Below, one piece after another: positions 20,000 to 30,732 of a DNA stretch of 64,000 nucleotides. Under the pieces are notes generated by a model that searched no databases, was not told the origin of the DNA, and worked only from the letters and a program-made list of their open reading frames with translations. Each line of letters begins with the position of its first letter. Position 1 is the stretch's first letter. The stretch is from Plectosphaerella cucumerina (lineage: Eukaryota; Ascomycota; Sordariomycetes; Glomerellales; Plectosphaerellaceae), in assembly GCA_020746995.1 (NCBI GenBank), contig JAGPXD010000004.1, positions 4,650,001 through 4,714,000 of the forward strand, in the 5' to 3' direction. The position numbers and the translations under genes were made by a program.

Positions 20000-21412
20000 T
20001 CACGTGTCACGCTCCATCCGCCAGCGTTCACCTCGGTGGGCGAGCAACCACAGCAGGAACGCATTGACAGCGATGAAAGCGCTAGAAATGGTGCTGAACC
20101 AACCCACACCGATGGCCTGGATGGCGGGCAGACATGCCGCGGATGCCGCACCGGCAAAGAGAAAGCGTGTCAGGTAGTTTCCAGCAACCACAACAGAACT
20201 CTGGCCCTTCTCCTGCATGACATCAATGCAGTATGTGTTGAGGCTCGGCATACAGCAGAGCTGGAGGAATCCCTGGGCGAACATGGCTATGACGACGAGT
20301 GGTATACCTCCGACTTCCTTGTCGATGGCCCAGCCGTAGAGGACCATGCTGCCTGGGACGGCGAGTGCCATGAGGGGTACGGCGGCGCGAAGTCGGTCTT
20401 CAGGAACACGGCGACCTCGCTTTTCGATGAAGCGGGCGACGATTCTATCAGAATAGCGGCCGCCGACTATGGACCCGGCGAGGTAGCCGAGGCCCGGGGG
20501 CAGAAAGAAGAGGGCTGACTTGATGGGGCTTTCGATGTCGAAGCGTGGGTTGATGACGTATCGGATGGGCGTCAACAAGGAGTATTGGTTCCAGATGAGG
20601 GAGGAGACGGCGAGGGCGGCGATCCAGAGGTTGGGGTAGAACAGGAGCGGGCGGATGACGAGCCAAGGATTTAGGAGGCGGCAAAGGGGGACGAAGCCAG
20701 GGAGGGGCTCTGGGTTTGTGGGCATTGTCTCTGGAAGGAAGAAGAAGATGAGGGCGACGCCAGCGATGGCCATGCCGGTGAGGACCCAGAAGATGACGCG
20801 CCACGAGGTGACGGTGACGATTCCACCGCCGAGCAGCGGAGCAAAGCTGGGCCCGACGAGGATGCCAGACATGAACCAGCCAAGGGCCCGGCCGCGGGAC
20901 TCTGGAGGATAGAGATCCCCGACAACGACAGAGCCAGCAACTAGGTATGCCGTGCCCTGAAAGGCGGTGAGGACGCGAAAGGCAATGAAGCCGGCGAGGG
21001 TGGGTGCTGCAGCTGTCCCGGCGAGGAAAGCTGCGAGGAGGGCGCCAGCTGAGATGAAGACTGGTCTGCGGCCGATGACGTTGAGTAGAGGGCCCCAGAA
21101 CATGGGGCTCACGGCCATGGAGACGAAGAATAGGGCGTTGGAGATGTTGATGATCGTTCCGGTGGTGGAGAACTCGGCGGCGATCTCCGGGACGGCAACG
21201 AGGAGGGCGGTGGACGCTAAGGGAGTGAGGAAGCCGAGATAGCAGAGTGTGAGGAGAGCGAGAGTCCTCCGGAGGGGAGAGAGGCCTGTCCGAGGCGGGG
21301 CGGAGGGGAGGACGTCGGCCGGTGATGAGGACCGGGGATCGGCCGGAGGCATCGATGTCGAGGCCGGAGCCGCGTCCGGGTTCGGGCTTGTCGCAGTCTC
21401 CGGAGACTTCAT
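20000..21412 (-). CDS. MFS multidrug-type transporter (DHA1 family)
   Basis: A single-exon gene of 470 aa. A Ser/Pro-rich cytoplasmic N-terminus of ~50 residues precedes twelve hydrophobic segments. Seen motifs: NVIGRRPVFISAG between helices 2 and 3 (MFS motif A), FRVLTAFQGTAYLVAGSVVV, and LGWFMSGILVGPSFAPLLGG (motif C of drug:H+ antiporters), followed by SWRVIFWVL. These place it in the DHA1 group that exports drugs, polyamines or small acids across the plasma membrane by proton antiport. It is slightly short but complete. It lies between an unknown small gene and a GH6 cellulase; a functional link is not evident. The transported compound is unknown. Confidence 0.88.
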   Translation of the reverse strand: MKSPETATSPNPDAAPASTSMPPADPRSSSPADVLPSAPPRTGLSPLRRTLALLTLCYLGFLTPLASTALLVAVPEIAAEFSTTGTIINISNALFFVSMAVSPMFWGPLLNVIGRRPVFISAGALLAAFLAGTAAAPTLAGFIAFRVLTAFQGTAYLVAGSVVVGDLYPPESRGRALGWFMSGILVGPSFAPLLGGGIVTVTSWRVIFWVLTGMAIAGVALIFFFLPETMPTNPEPLPGFVPLCRLLNPWLVIRPLLFYPNLWIAALAVSSLIWNQYSLLTPIRYVINPRFDIESPIKSALFFLPPGLGYLAGSIVGGRYSDRIVARFIEKRGRRVPEDRLRAAVPLMALAVPGSMVLYGWAIDKEVGGIPLVVIAMFAQGFLQLCCMPSLNTYCIDVMQEKGQSSVVVAGNYLTRFLFAGAASAACLPAIQAIGVGWFSTISSAFIAVNAFLLWLLAHRGERWRMERDT

Positions 21413-21891
21413 TTTGGGTTACATTCTCAAGAGAATGGAACTTCGTGCGGCTCCCTCGTGGCAACCCCGGCATCTTAAACGGCCGAGACGGAGCCACCCG
21501 GCGGACTCATCCGCCCGACGGATTGCTCCGCCTGCGACACCGGAGTCGGTGGGTCCGGCCATGTCGCCGAGATGCCGGGCAGGTTACATAATCAGATGTA
21601 CAAGGTGAAGAAGCCAAATCATCACCAGAGGACCCCATCGGCAGTAGCTTTGGTGCAAGGATTCTGAGCGAGACGGGGTCTTTAAGTACCAGCGACGCAG
21701 CTAGGCCCTGAGATGACTCCTGGCTCTGCTTGAGCTTGCCCATACAAAGCTGCTGGCTTTGAGCGAGAAGTCAAACAGGGCCAAACATTTGGGACGGTCA
21801 CCTCCTTGGGGGCAGACTCCGCTGAGGCTTCGAGGGTGCTTCGCTTGCAACAACCGCCTGAAAGGACCTTACTCTCATTCTCTACCCACAT
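21413..21891. other. Promoter of the MFS gene / 3' flank of GH6 gene
   Basis: About 480 bp without coding signal. It should contain the MFS promoter. No operator-like repeat stands out. Confidence 0.5.
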
Positions 21892-23111
21892 CTAATACCA
21901 CGGCTGCGTCGGGCGCACCAGCGACTCAGCCGGGACGACATCCTCCGACGCATTCTCAACCAGCATGGCCGCATACTCGTTGAACCACGCTCCCGCCCTC
22001 GGCGCCCCAGGGTAACCGCATTGCCCATCCGACTCACCAGGCGGCTTGATGTACACCAGCGCATCGACGTACGGGTTCCCCGTGTCCGTGTTCTCCGGGC
22101 TTCCCAGTCCGGCAGGGCTGACATTGCACCACTCGCCCCACTCCTCGCGCGCGCCGGGGAGGTGCACGCGAGCCTGGTCGATGATGAAGCGCGCGGGCAG
22201 GCCCGCCTCCTCGAGATACGGCGCCAGGGCACGGGCAAAGTGGTCCTCGTCCCAGGAGGGGGACCACTCGGTATAGTCTTCGCGGACGGTGGCCTTGAAG
22301 GGGTTGTAGTTTGAGATGTTTGTGGCGAAGCCGCGGACCTTGGTGCCGGGGCCCGCGCGGGCGACGATGGAGGACCAGGCGGACGCCGTCAGGGGGAGGT
22401 TGTCGGGCCAGCCGAGCCAGCCGCCGTGGGAGGCGTCGAGGTAGAGGTTGACGTTGGGGAGCTGGAGCTTCTTGAGAGCGTAGGCGATGCCTTCTTCCTG
22501 GATAGGCTTGGCTTGCTGGCAGAACTCGATGTGCTGGTTTGTTACCATGTTGCCGATCGCGTCGGGCTCAATGACGACGGCGAAGGTGAGGTCGGACGCG
22601 CGGCTCAGGCGTTCGTACTGGGGGTGTTAGGGGCAGAAGAGGAAGTGGGAGGGAGAGGGCTTACCCAAGCATTGACGTATTCGTCCTTGTAGCGGCGCAG
22701 GCCGTCACGGCCAGACAGCTCACCAGCAGACTCGCCAGCGCTGCAATCCCTGTCGGGAATGTTGTACAGCACGAGGCCGACGATCTGAGGGACGCCGCCC
22801 TGGTTCTGCTCAGCACGAGCAGCCGAGATGGCGACATCGAGCTGGCCGAGACCGGTGATGCTGGGTGCCCACACGAAGGTACCCGTGTTCTGGAGGGTCC
22901 TCGTCTTCAGCGCGTTGAGCGTGTCGTTCTTGGCGATGAAGTGGTCGAACGTGGCCTCGAGCTGGTTGGCGTACGACCGGCTGACGAACAGCTTGCGCCC
23001 GACGAACGGGTTCTCCGAGACGTCGCGGGCCACGGGGGCAGCTCCCCTCGCGGGGTGGGCGACGGCCGCTGTGCCCAGCGAGAGCGCGGTGAGGATGGCA
23101 GCGGAGCGCAT
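21892..23111 (-). CDS. GH6 cellobiohydrolase/endoglucanase, no cellulose-binding module
   Basis: Two exons, 23111-22665 and 22617-21892, give 390 aa. The start MRSAAILTALSLGTAAVAHP is a signal peptide, so the enzyme is secreted. GH6 hallmarks are visible: YNIPDRDCSAGESAGE (residues 116-131, containing the aspartate associated with the catalytic acid) and VVIEPDAIGNMVTN (~163-176, second signature). Later LYLDASHGGWLGWPDN, ATNISNYNP, RFIIDQARV and WCNVSPAGLG line the active-site tunnel in the family, and DALVYIKPPGESDGQC matches the loop near the C-terminus. GH6 enzymes cleave cellulose chains from the non-reducing end or internally. There is no CBM1 module or Ser/Thr-rich linker at the N-terminus, unlike classic Cel6A. 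The choice between exo- and endo-action depends on loop lengths that were not measured. Confidence 0.92.
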
Positions 23112-23487
23112 GGTGAGAGATGAGGCGGACGAGGACTGCAGTCGGCTGACAATCAAGACAATCGAAAACTCGGCCGTCTTATACCGTTGCTCGTATCCAT
23201 GTCCCCATCTGGCTCGGAGGCCACGCATGAGGCCGGAGCACGTCGCGAGGGCCGAGCCGGAGGCAGTCGCGCCGCGGCCGCAGCGCCAAGAAATGACGAG
23301 CTCTGGGCGAGCAACCTTTCGCCGATCCGGCGGCGGGCGCGGTCCGTGGCTGAAAAGGGCGTCGGGGCCGAGGGGCAAAGATCAGTAATTGAAGAGATGA
23401 TGGAAACGGCCCGCTGTTCCGGGGGCCTATTACTGTGTGGATATCTAGAAAGGGCCGCACCTGTCGGCCGTTGTTTCGTCTCCCCCG
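23112..23487. other. Promoter of GH6 gene / 3' flank of Rab gene
   Basis: About 375 bp, GC-rich, with no gene. It must carry the cellulase promoter and the Rab gene's 3' end. Confidence 0.5.
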
Positions 23488-24631
23488 TCAGCAGCACCCG
23501 TTGCCCCTGCGGCGGTTCGTCAGCGTAAAGACCTCCTCCCACTCTCGCAGTCCCCAATTCGCGCCTCGTGTCCGGCCACGGTCGCCTCCGCCTACCCGCC
23601 GCCGCCGTGCGCCGCCCTCGTCGAGCGTGAGACCCGTCATGGAGCTCTTGATGCTGGCGCCGTCACTGGCGGCGGCGTTCCAGCCGCCGCCGTAGCCGTC
23701 GCCATATTGAATGCCGCTCATGGGGTCATCCGGGTCGATGTCGCCCAGCTCGATCTTGGTGAGGATCATGCGGGCGAGGCGCTCAAAGATCTCGTCAACG
23801 CCCTCGCCTGTGTACGCGCTCGTCTCCATGACCACGGGGATATTGACCGTGCTGGCCCACCGGCTGGCATCGGCGCTGCTGACCTCGCGGCCTTCGGGAG
23901 CGACCGTAGCTTTTGTGCCGCGGGATATTGTGCCCGTCGCGTGCGATGATACGCTTGTTGAAGCGGCAGGGAAGGAGGAGTCGGGTTCGGAGGCGAGGTC
24001 GAGCTTGTTGCCGACGAGCAGGAGGGAGAGGTTCGGACTTGCGAGGGCACGAGCGTCGTTGAGGAAGGGCTGGATGCCTCGGAAGGTTGAATGGGATGTG
24101 AGGTCGTAGACGAGGATGGCGCCGGCCGCGCCGCGGTAGTAGGAGCGGGAGACGGACCGGAAGCGCTCGGTGCCTGCCGTATCCCAGAGCTGGAGGGGTC
24201 AAGTCAGCTAGGTCAAACAGAGGGGGGTGTTGGACCTCCTACCTGCAACTTGATGCGTTTCCGCCGTGCTCCGCTGCCAACTTTGATGATCTTGCTTGCA
24301 AACTCGACGCCGATTGTTTGTGAGGAGAGGATGCGCCATTCGTTCTTGACGAAGCGGTGGAGGAGACAGGACCTGTCGGACAAAGGTCAGCGATGCGCCA
24401 GAGGCGGCAGATATCCCTAGACGACTCACTTTCCGGACCCCGACGGACCCAGCAGAATGATCTTGGCCAGGTAGTCGTACATGCTGCCGAGCTCCTGGAG
24501 GGACGTGGGTTAGCGGGCTGCTGGTGCTCTCCGGGCTGCCGGCACTGATAAGGGTCTGGACGCACCTGCTCGCCGCCGGTGGTGACGGTGCTCTCCTCGC
24601 TGGCTGCGCTCGACTTGCGCGGTCTCGTCAT
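23488..24631 (-). CDS. Rab4-like small GTPase with a long insertion
   Basis: Four exons, 24631-24566, 24494-24430, 24372-24243 and 24189-23488, give 320 aa. GTPase motifs are in order: P-loop GPSGSGKSC (~38-46), GVEFASKIIKVG effector/switch I text, LWDTAGTERFRSVSRSYYRG (88-107), NKLD (148-151) and ETSA (209-212). The protein ends RRRGNGCC, a double-cysteine site for geranylgeranylation that anchors Rabs to membranes. The switch text is closest to Rab4/Ypt4, which act in endosome recycling. Two oddities: the usual Gln of DTAGQE is Thr94, and some 36 Ser/Ala/Thr-rich residues are inserted after NKLD (152-187), making the protein about 100 residues longer than usual. The N-terminal extension is short and Ser-rich. 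Confidence 0.88.
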
Positions 24632-25891
24632 GGCTGCGGGCGACGTTGAGGTCGCTGTGGCGGTGGAGGGATTTCCTTTGTTGTGTTGTGGTGTTTCGGG
24701 GCGGAGGCCGAGGTCGAGCCCGACCGACCGTTGGTGATTGCGGTGACGAACTTGGACGTTGAGCACGTGGTGTGTCGCACGTGGCTGTGGGTGGCGGTGC
24801 GGGTCTCCCCTTTCCTGCATCTGTCGCAATTGTGGCGACGCTCCATCCCATCGGACGACAGTCGACACGGCCGGCGGTAGAGGATGAAGTGATCGCGGAA
24901 AGCATTTGACGTTGAAGCAATCATGCGGTTCTGAGTTAGGAGTTGTCGACAGTATGCATTCCTCGTTTGAAAGGGGTGATCACTAGGAGCACTGGCACGT
25001 TCCGGTTCAGAATACCCCCGCATCGCAAGATGTTGCCCTCTCCCTTGCAACACCTCCTCGCTGGATGAGACTTCATGGGGCAGCAAATGGTAGCCAATGT
25101 GTAGATATCCGTTACATTATGCGTTATCAGGAGCTTTCCAGATCCTGGAACGGCCCAGGCTTCTGATGCTTTGTCCAAGGTGAAGCCCTGTTTGGTAAAC
25201 TTGTATCAACATTTGAAAGAAGTATCAAGGAGAAAAACGATGAGTTCCGGATGATCATTCGCCTTGGACATCAAGGATAGTTTCAATTATAGCTCACTTC
25301 GATTCAAAACACTCGCGCAGCGCTACTCATCGTTCCCTGTACCCTAAGCTGGGGCATTCAAGTTGGAGGGATTGGATCTAGAATCCAGCAGCGGGGTCGT
25401 CCCCAGGGTGAGTCCATCCTCGTGCATGGATCCACAGGCGGTGACATTCCAGAGTCAATTAATGTAAAGAAGAATCTCAGAAGCAGAAAAAATGCACATG
25501 TCGACACCTTCCAATGCAACAGACAGGGTGGGCGTAAAGGGAAAAAAAGAAAAGAGCCGGAGCGGAGCCGGGGGATCGAACCCGGGGTGCTTTCGGGTTA
25601 GTGTCCTGATAAATGACCAGGAATTTCGCCGTGTACGATGCGCAAGGCGTTGTACTTTTGGGTGCCACCGCCCCGACTCTGCCAGAAACGCGCAAAAATG
25701 CTTTAAGTACCTAGGTAGGTGCGCAGCCCGGGTTCCCGTGATGCACCGGGGCACACCGAAGGACTCACCGGGCGACAGTCACGTGATGACCCACTTGTCA
25801 CATGTCACCGCGGCCGATGACAGCCGACATCAACCAGACCCCGGGCCCATTGCCGGAGGCCATCTCACATCATCAACACCAACCAAACATC
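24632..25891. other. Intergenic between divergent Rab gene and SDR gene
   Basis: It holds both promoters. A tRNA-like B-box (GGTTCGATCC on the minus strand, about 25569-25582) is present but no complete cloverleaf could be drawn. No protein frame is convincing. Confidence 0.45.
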
Positions 25892-26772
25892 ATGAAGATT
25901 GACGACAGGACATTCCTTATCTCTGGCGGGTAAGTTCACTTGACATCCCAAAGAATGCCCGCCTAACAATGTAGCGCCTCTGGTCTCGGCCGCGCATGCG
26001 TGGAGGACATCTGCCGTACCGGCGGCCACGCGGCGGTGCTTGACATGGACGAGGAAGGGGGCGAGCAGCTTGCGAAAGACCTCGCCCCTCGCGCGAAGTT
26101 CTTTAAGTGCAATGTGCTCGAGACGGAGAGCATCGCCGCGGCGGTCGCTGGTGCGGCCGCGTGGGCAAAGGAGACGGGAAAGCGTCTTGGAGGCGTCATC
26201 CCTGCGGCGGGCGTGGCCAACCCGGCAATGGTAAGCATGCACCACACTACATCCACCCACTTAGCTGACACCTCTAGATGCTCGACCGCGACGGTGCGCC
26301 CATGTCCCTTGACGACTTTGATTTCGTCATCAGCGTCAACCTACGTGGTACACTCGACCTCGTCCGGCAGACGGTGCCCCTGCTCGCCGCTGGAGAGCCC
26401 ACTGGTCCCGACGGCGAACGCGGCATCGTCATCATGGTAGCGTCAGCAGCCGCCTTTGACGGCCAGCGCGGACAGGTGGGCTACGCAGCGAGCAAGGGCG
26501 CCGTGGCATCCATGACGCTCCCGATGACGCGGGACCTCGCCCGCTACGGCATCCGGGTTGTGACCATCGCGCCGAGCCTCTTCGACTCCCGCATGACGAG
26601 CATGATGCCCGACAAGGTGCGGCGCAGCCTTGAGGGAGCGATGGAGTTCCCGCGGCGGGCGGGGCGACCGGAGGAGTTCGCGGCGGCGGCGCGGCACGCG
26701 GTGGAGAACGTCATGATGAACGGGACGGTGGTGCGGCTGGATGGAGGGATGCGCATGCCGAGCAGGATGTGA
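25892..26772 (+). CDS. Short-chain dehydrogenase similar to HSD17B10-type hydroxyacyl-CoA dehydrogenase
   Basis: Three exons, 25892-25929, 25975-26230 and 26278-26772, give 262 aa. The cofactor loop is GGASGLGRA (residues ~12-20), followed by an acidic VLDMDEE that favours NAD over NADP. The active site shows Ser in VASAAAF (~154) and YAASK (167-171). VIPAAGVA corresponds to the NNAG motif. The sequence FLISGGASGLGRA together with PAAGVA, VNLRGT, GQVGYAASKGAV and RVVTIAPSLFDS is typical of the 17beta-HSD type 10 / 3-hydroxyacyl-CoA dehydrogenase type 2 group, which in other eukaryotes acts in mitochondrial fatty or branched-chain acid oxidation. It converges on the next gene with only 37 bp between stop codons. 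Confidence 0.88.
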
Positions 26773-26809
26773 AGTAGGACTACGCTACAAACCCAGTTCC
26801 TCTACCACC

Positions 26810-27919
26810 CTAGGCTAGCTTGTTGATGATGACCTCGCCGTCCGCCCAGCGCCGCAGGTTGTCAACCTGCTGCCCGTACCACGCGTCGAGGGTGTTGCCC
26901 TCGACGTAGCCCATGTGCGGGGTGAGCAAGACGCGGCTGCGGCCGTCCTCGCCCCAGGCGGTCGTACGCCAGGGGCTGTTGGCGGGCAGAGGCTCAACGT
27001 CGAAGACGTCCACGGCGGCGCCGGCGATGACGCCCCGGTTGAGAGCGTCGAGGAGGGCCTTTTCGTCTACGAGGGGTCCGCGGGAGGTGTTGACGAGGAA
27101 GGCCGACTTCTTCATGCGCGCCAGGTCGGAGGCACCGACGAGACCACGAGAGCGCTCAGACAGGACGAGGTGGACGCTGAGGACGTCGGACTGCGAGAAG
27201 AGCTCCTCCCGGGAGACGACACGGAAAGTCTTGGCGCCATCCGGTCCCTCGACGGGAAGCCCGGCGGAGGCGGCGCTCTTATCGGCGGCGGCCTGGGTGA
27301 GATTCTGGCTCCAGGCGATGACGCTCATGCCAAAGGCCAAGTGCATAATGCGGGCGGTGGCAAGACCGAGACGACCAAGGCCCAGGACGCCGAGGGTCTT
27401 TCCCGTGAGACCGGTGGCGAGTCCCGTCTGCCAGCCGCCGGCCTTGACGGCAGCATCATCCCGGGCGATGTTGCGTGCGACACCGAGGATCAAAGACACA
27501 CAATGCTCGGTGGTGCTGTTCGTCCCAACCTGGGTGCCGGTGGACTTGTCAGCCGTGCCAGCTACAGGAATGCCAGCATCACGCAGGGCGTTGAGGTCGA
27601 GCGAGGCGTTGCGCAGACCGGTGGTCAGCAGCAGGCGAAGGTTGGGCAGACGCTCGACGAGGGCGCGCGGGAAGGGTGTGCGCTCGCGCATGGTGCATAT
27701 GGCGTCAAAGGGCTCGAGGCGGCGGACCAGGGCCTCGCGCGCCTCGGCGGGGGTGTCCGGGTGACCCCAGGGGGGCAAGGTGTCGCGGAAGGTGGTGGTG
27801 ATGAAGCGGGCGTCGAGGGCGTCAAAGTGAGCGGTCGAAGCGCCCTGGTAGTCGTCGAGGACGGCGACCTTGAAGGGGGTCTGGGTCTTTGGGGGTGGTG
27901 GGGCTGCGGCGTCCGACAT
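26810..27919 (-). CDS. D-isomer-specific 2-hydroxyacid dehydrogenase
   Basis: A single-exon gene of 369 aa. The Rossmann loop GLGRLG (180-185) lies in the middle as expected. The catalytic set is visible: Arg in NTSRGPLVDE, Glu in VDVFDVEPLP and His in LLTPHMGYVEGN. The family reduces 2-oxoacids to D-2-hydroxyacids, or the reverse, with NAD(P)H. The N-terminal half (VAVLDDYQG) is like fungal members annotated as glycerate or phosphoglycerate dehydrogenases; the true substrate is not known. No extra ACT domain or targeting peptide is seen. It is convergent with the SDR gene, so the two transcripts probably overlap at their ends. Confidence 0.9.
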   Translation of the reverse strand: MSDAAAPPPPKTQTPFKVAVLDDYQGASTAHFDALDARFITTTFRDTLPPWGHPDTPAEAREALVRRLEPFDAICTMRERTPFPRALVERLPNLRLLLTTGLRNASLDLNALRDAGIPVAGTADKSTGTQVGTNSTTEHCVSLILGVARNIARDDAAVKAGGWQTGLATGLTGKTLGVLGLGRLGLATARIMHLAFGMSVIAWSQNLTQAAADKSAASAGLPVEGPDGAKTFRVVSREELFSQSDVLSVHLVLSERSRGLVGASDLARMKKSAFLVNTSRGPLVDEKALLDALNRGVIAGAAVDVFDVEPLPANSPWRTTAWGEDGRSRVLLTPHMGYVEGNTLDAWYGQQVDNLRRWADGEVIINKLA

Positions 27920-30732
27920 GGTGGGGGGAGGGATGCAGTGTGGCCTGAGCGCGTGATGGGAGATTGAGGTTATCGAGGAGCGGGGACTAGCATGGGTGAG
28001 GCAGTTGTGTGATGGATGCGATGTGGGAAGAGATGTGGTGGTGGTGAGCTTGTCGAGTCAAGGCGTGGGGTTGACAGGAGGGGATCACGTGGTGTGGCGT
28101 GCTTATTGGGTCGGCTGTGAGGTGAGCGCACGTGCCATGCTCGGTGTGGACCTCGGTCAAGCTCGGTGTTGGGCGAGGCATCAAGAGCGGGCCTGGGGAA
28201 AAGGGGAGCGGGCAGCGGGCAGCGGCGACGTGCGGCATATTTGGGAGATTGTAATGAGCCGATACAGGCGAGTCAGCGCGCTTGGCGGCAATCCAGGCGG
28301 CGGAGATGCGACGGCGGGCGGGACAGGATGAACAAACCCCAGGCGTCAGCTTCCTTCGGTCTCCATTCCACGTGCAAATGGAAACTTTATGGTGAGATCC
28401 ACGTCCACTTGCCTAAACCGAACAGCTGGGTCGGAAGAGTGCGAGGTAGACAGGGAGGGGGCATCGGGGGCGGGCGAACGTAGGGGACGCTATTACAAAC
28501 GATATCCGCTTGGTAGGATGGAGATGGGCAGCGGGCGCTCATTTGAGGGTGCAGCGTAGGATGCACCCATGGTTGGCGGTTGGTCGTGTGCTGCCCAAAC
28601 CCGCGGGGATTTGAGGTGGTCTGAGCAAGTTCTTCTTATCGAGGAATACCAGCTGCTGACCCCCGTCCCGTCCCCAAAGTTTATCATGCAGCTGTCTTCC
28701 CCTGCTCGACCACTTGTGATCGCTGCTTGTCCCGTCTGCCCTGTCGGACTTGTCGTTCTTGTCCCGTCTTGTCGCCTCGTGCTTGTCCCGACGTCCATCT
28801 TGGCCACACCTTCAGGACGACCCTCTTGCTGCAGGCAAGCTCTGTCAGGCTGGCCCGCCAAGGAAACCCCTGCCTCTGCCCGGCTTGGCCGTCTAGGGGT
28901 GCAATTCCCGTCGCGCCACGGAAGCGCAGCCAAGAAGCGTGGACGACGGCCGTGGCGCGAGGGGCGTCTTCTGGGCGCCCGGCAGTCGGCATTGGCGATC
29001 ACAGCCCGTCAACGTCAGGTCACCAGCATTCTGACAATGATAGCATCACCAAGTCGCCGGATAGCAATCACCCCGGGTTTGACGGCATGGTGCCATCGGC
29101 GCAACTCCTCCTCGGTGCACTCTGGACCAGTCTCGTCCTGTGTCGTCCGTGCCTCCTGCCCACCCAAATACCTCTCAAGCGGGTTCCCAGGGTTCCTTCC
29201 TGGTAGTACCTACCTAGTTTAGAGGGTCCTTACGTACAATCGCTTGCCACCGGCACCTGCAATCTCCCGTGCCCGTCGCGCTTGTTTGCTCCCCGGACGC
29301 CACCAAGGAAGGTGCAGTCCATCGTGCCTGCCAACTACCAGCGCCAGCGCCGGCCCCCTGCAACGTTCCACCTCTTCCAGCCGTCGACCGCCCGTCCTTC
29401 GTCCATCTCCGCCGCCAACACAACACCAGCCCAACGCCGCCTCTCCCTCCCTCCCCCCCTCTCCCGACGAACGCACCCCCGATTGGGTGCACAACCTGAT
29501 CCTTGGACAGCCATCGCCGCCGCTGAGCTCATGCCGCCGCGGGGTACCGTGCCGTGCCTGGCCTTGACTACCCGTCGCGTGCCCTCTTTGACTTTCCTTC
29601 ACATGGACAGGTCCGAGGCCATCACCATCGCCACCTTCCCGACGCAGAAATAGATCGAGCTCAAGTCCGAAGGATGGCGTCTGGGTTCCGCCTCCTCCTT
29701 CTTCTCCCTCCCTCCTGGGGCCGAGGCACAATCTCGGCGATATTCATGGACCCCCCCTCCTTAGCACCAAATACGAGACGGACGAGAAAAGAGAAAAATC
29801 TTTCCGCGGACGCGCCCGCAAGCGTGAAAAGAAGCCTCGGCCGAGTCGCGCCATGCCAAGCGGGCCAAGGACATTCCCTGCGCCCGCGATCGCCAAGTTT
29901 GCTGGGCCAGCGTGGCCACGACTCGCATCTCCAACGGTCATTGCACCCAACCCTCACACCAACGTCGTCTCCCGTCCTCCTGCAGCCCTGTCTTGGCCCT
30001 CGGCGAATGGCATCACGATGCCGCCCAGAAGCGACCCTGATGGTCGCACTTGAGCATGCCCCGTCCACAACGGGAAGGTCGTCACAGCAGCGTCTCACGA
30101 TGGTGGTATCTGGGGGGGGCAGGGGGACGGAGGGGAACCACAATCCTTTCCGCCAACCCACCCGGCCGAACGAACCCTTCCACCCTTCTCGAACACCGGT
30201 GCCAAGCTTTCTGGCCCCAGTCCTCCTGCCGGTTAGCCGGTCGCGCCGCTCGCGCGCCTGTCATTGGCCTTGGCCTTATCGGCGGCGCGATTCCAGCGCG
30301 CCAACGTCGATCAGCTCCGACGCCGAAAGCCACACACCAAAGAAAGCACCCCCTGTATCCGCCCCCTAGGGGGTCTCTGGTCCAGTCGCGCCTCGTCTCG
30401 TCTGGTCTCGTCCGGGCACGACGTCGGCGCTCGAGTCCGCGATATCATCCCCACTAGGCCGTCGACCTTCCTAATCAGGCATCTCGTCCTGGTTACCCCG
30501 GGGCCGTCGTCCCAGGGAGGGACCTGGTGGCCGTGGCGACTCGAACATCCGCGGGGTGCCATCCTCCCAGCGATACCACCACGGGGGACACCGCACCGTT
30601 ACACGCCATGTCGCCATCCGACGCGGGTCTACATAAGGGGCGCCCACAACCCCCTCATCACTTGCGAGTCTCCAGCGACTTCGTTTGTCTGCCACCTCCC
30701 CCCAAAGTCAAGTCCCCCTCACAGCCGCCACA
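27920..30732. other. Long intergenic region upstream of the peptide transporter
   Basis: Some 2.8 kb between two divergent genes. It is rich in C/T tracts and has many short overlapping frames on both strands, none with a domain. The last ~40 bases before the transporter ATG are pyrimidine-rich. A long regulated promoter or a long leader is plausible. Confidence 0.5.

Noticed and set aside
20448..21497. 349-codon Arg/Pro-rich minus-strand frame
   Set aside because: It is the shadow of the MFS transporter in another frame; the transporter frame has twelve helices and motifs.
25560..25700. tRNA-like B-box (GGTTCGATCC) with a T-arm stem and an upstream A-box-like TGGCAGAGTCGG on the minus strand
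   Set aside because: The acceptor stem and anticodon arm cannot be paired, and the boxes are about 100 nt apart; at most a tRNA fragment.
26915..27967. 350-codon plus-strand frame opposite the 2-hydroxyacid dehydrogenase
   Set aside because: Antisense shadow; the minus-strand gene has a full catalytic set.
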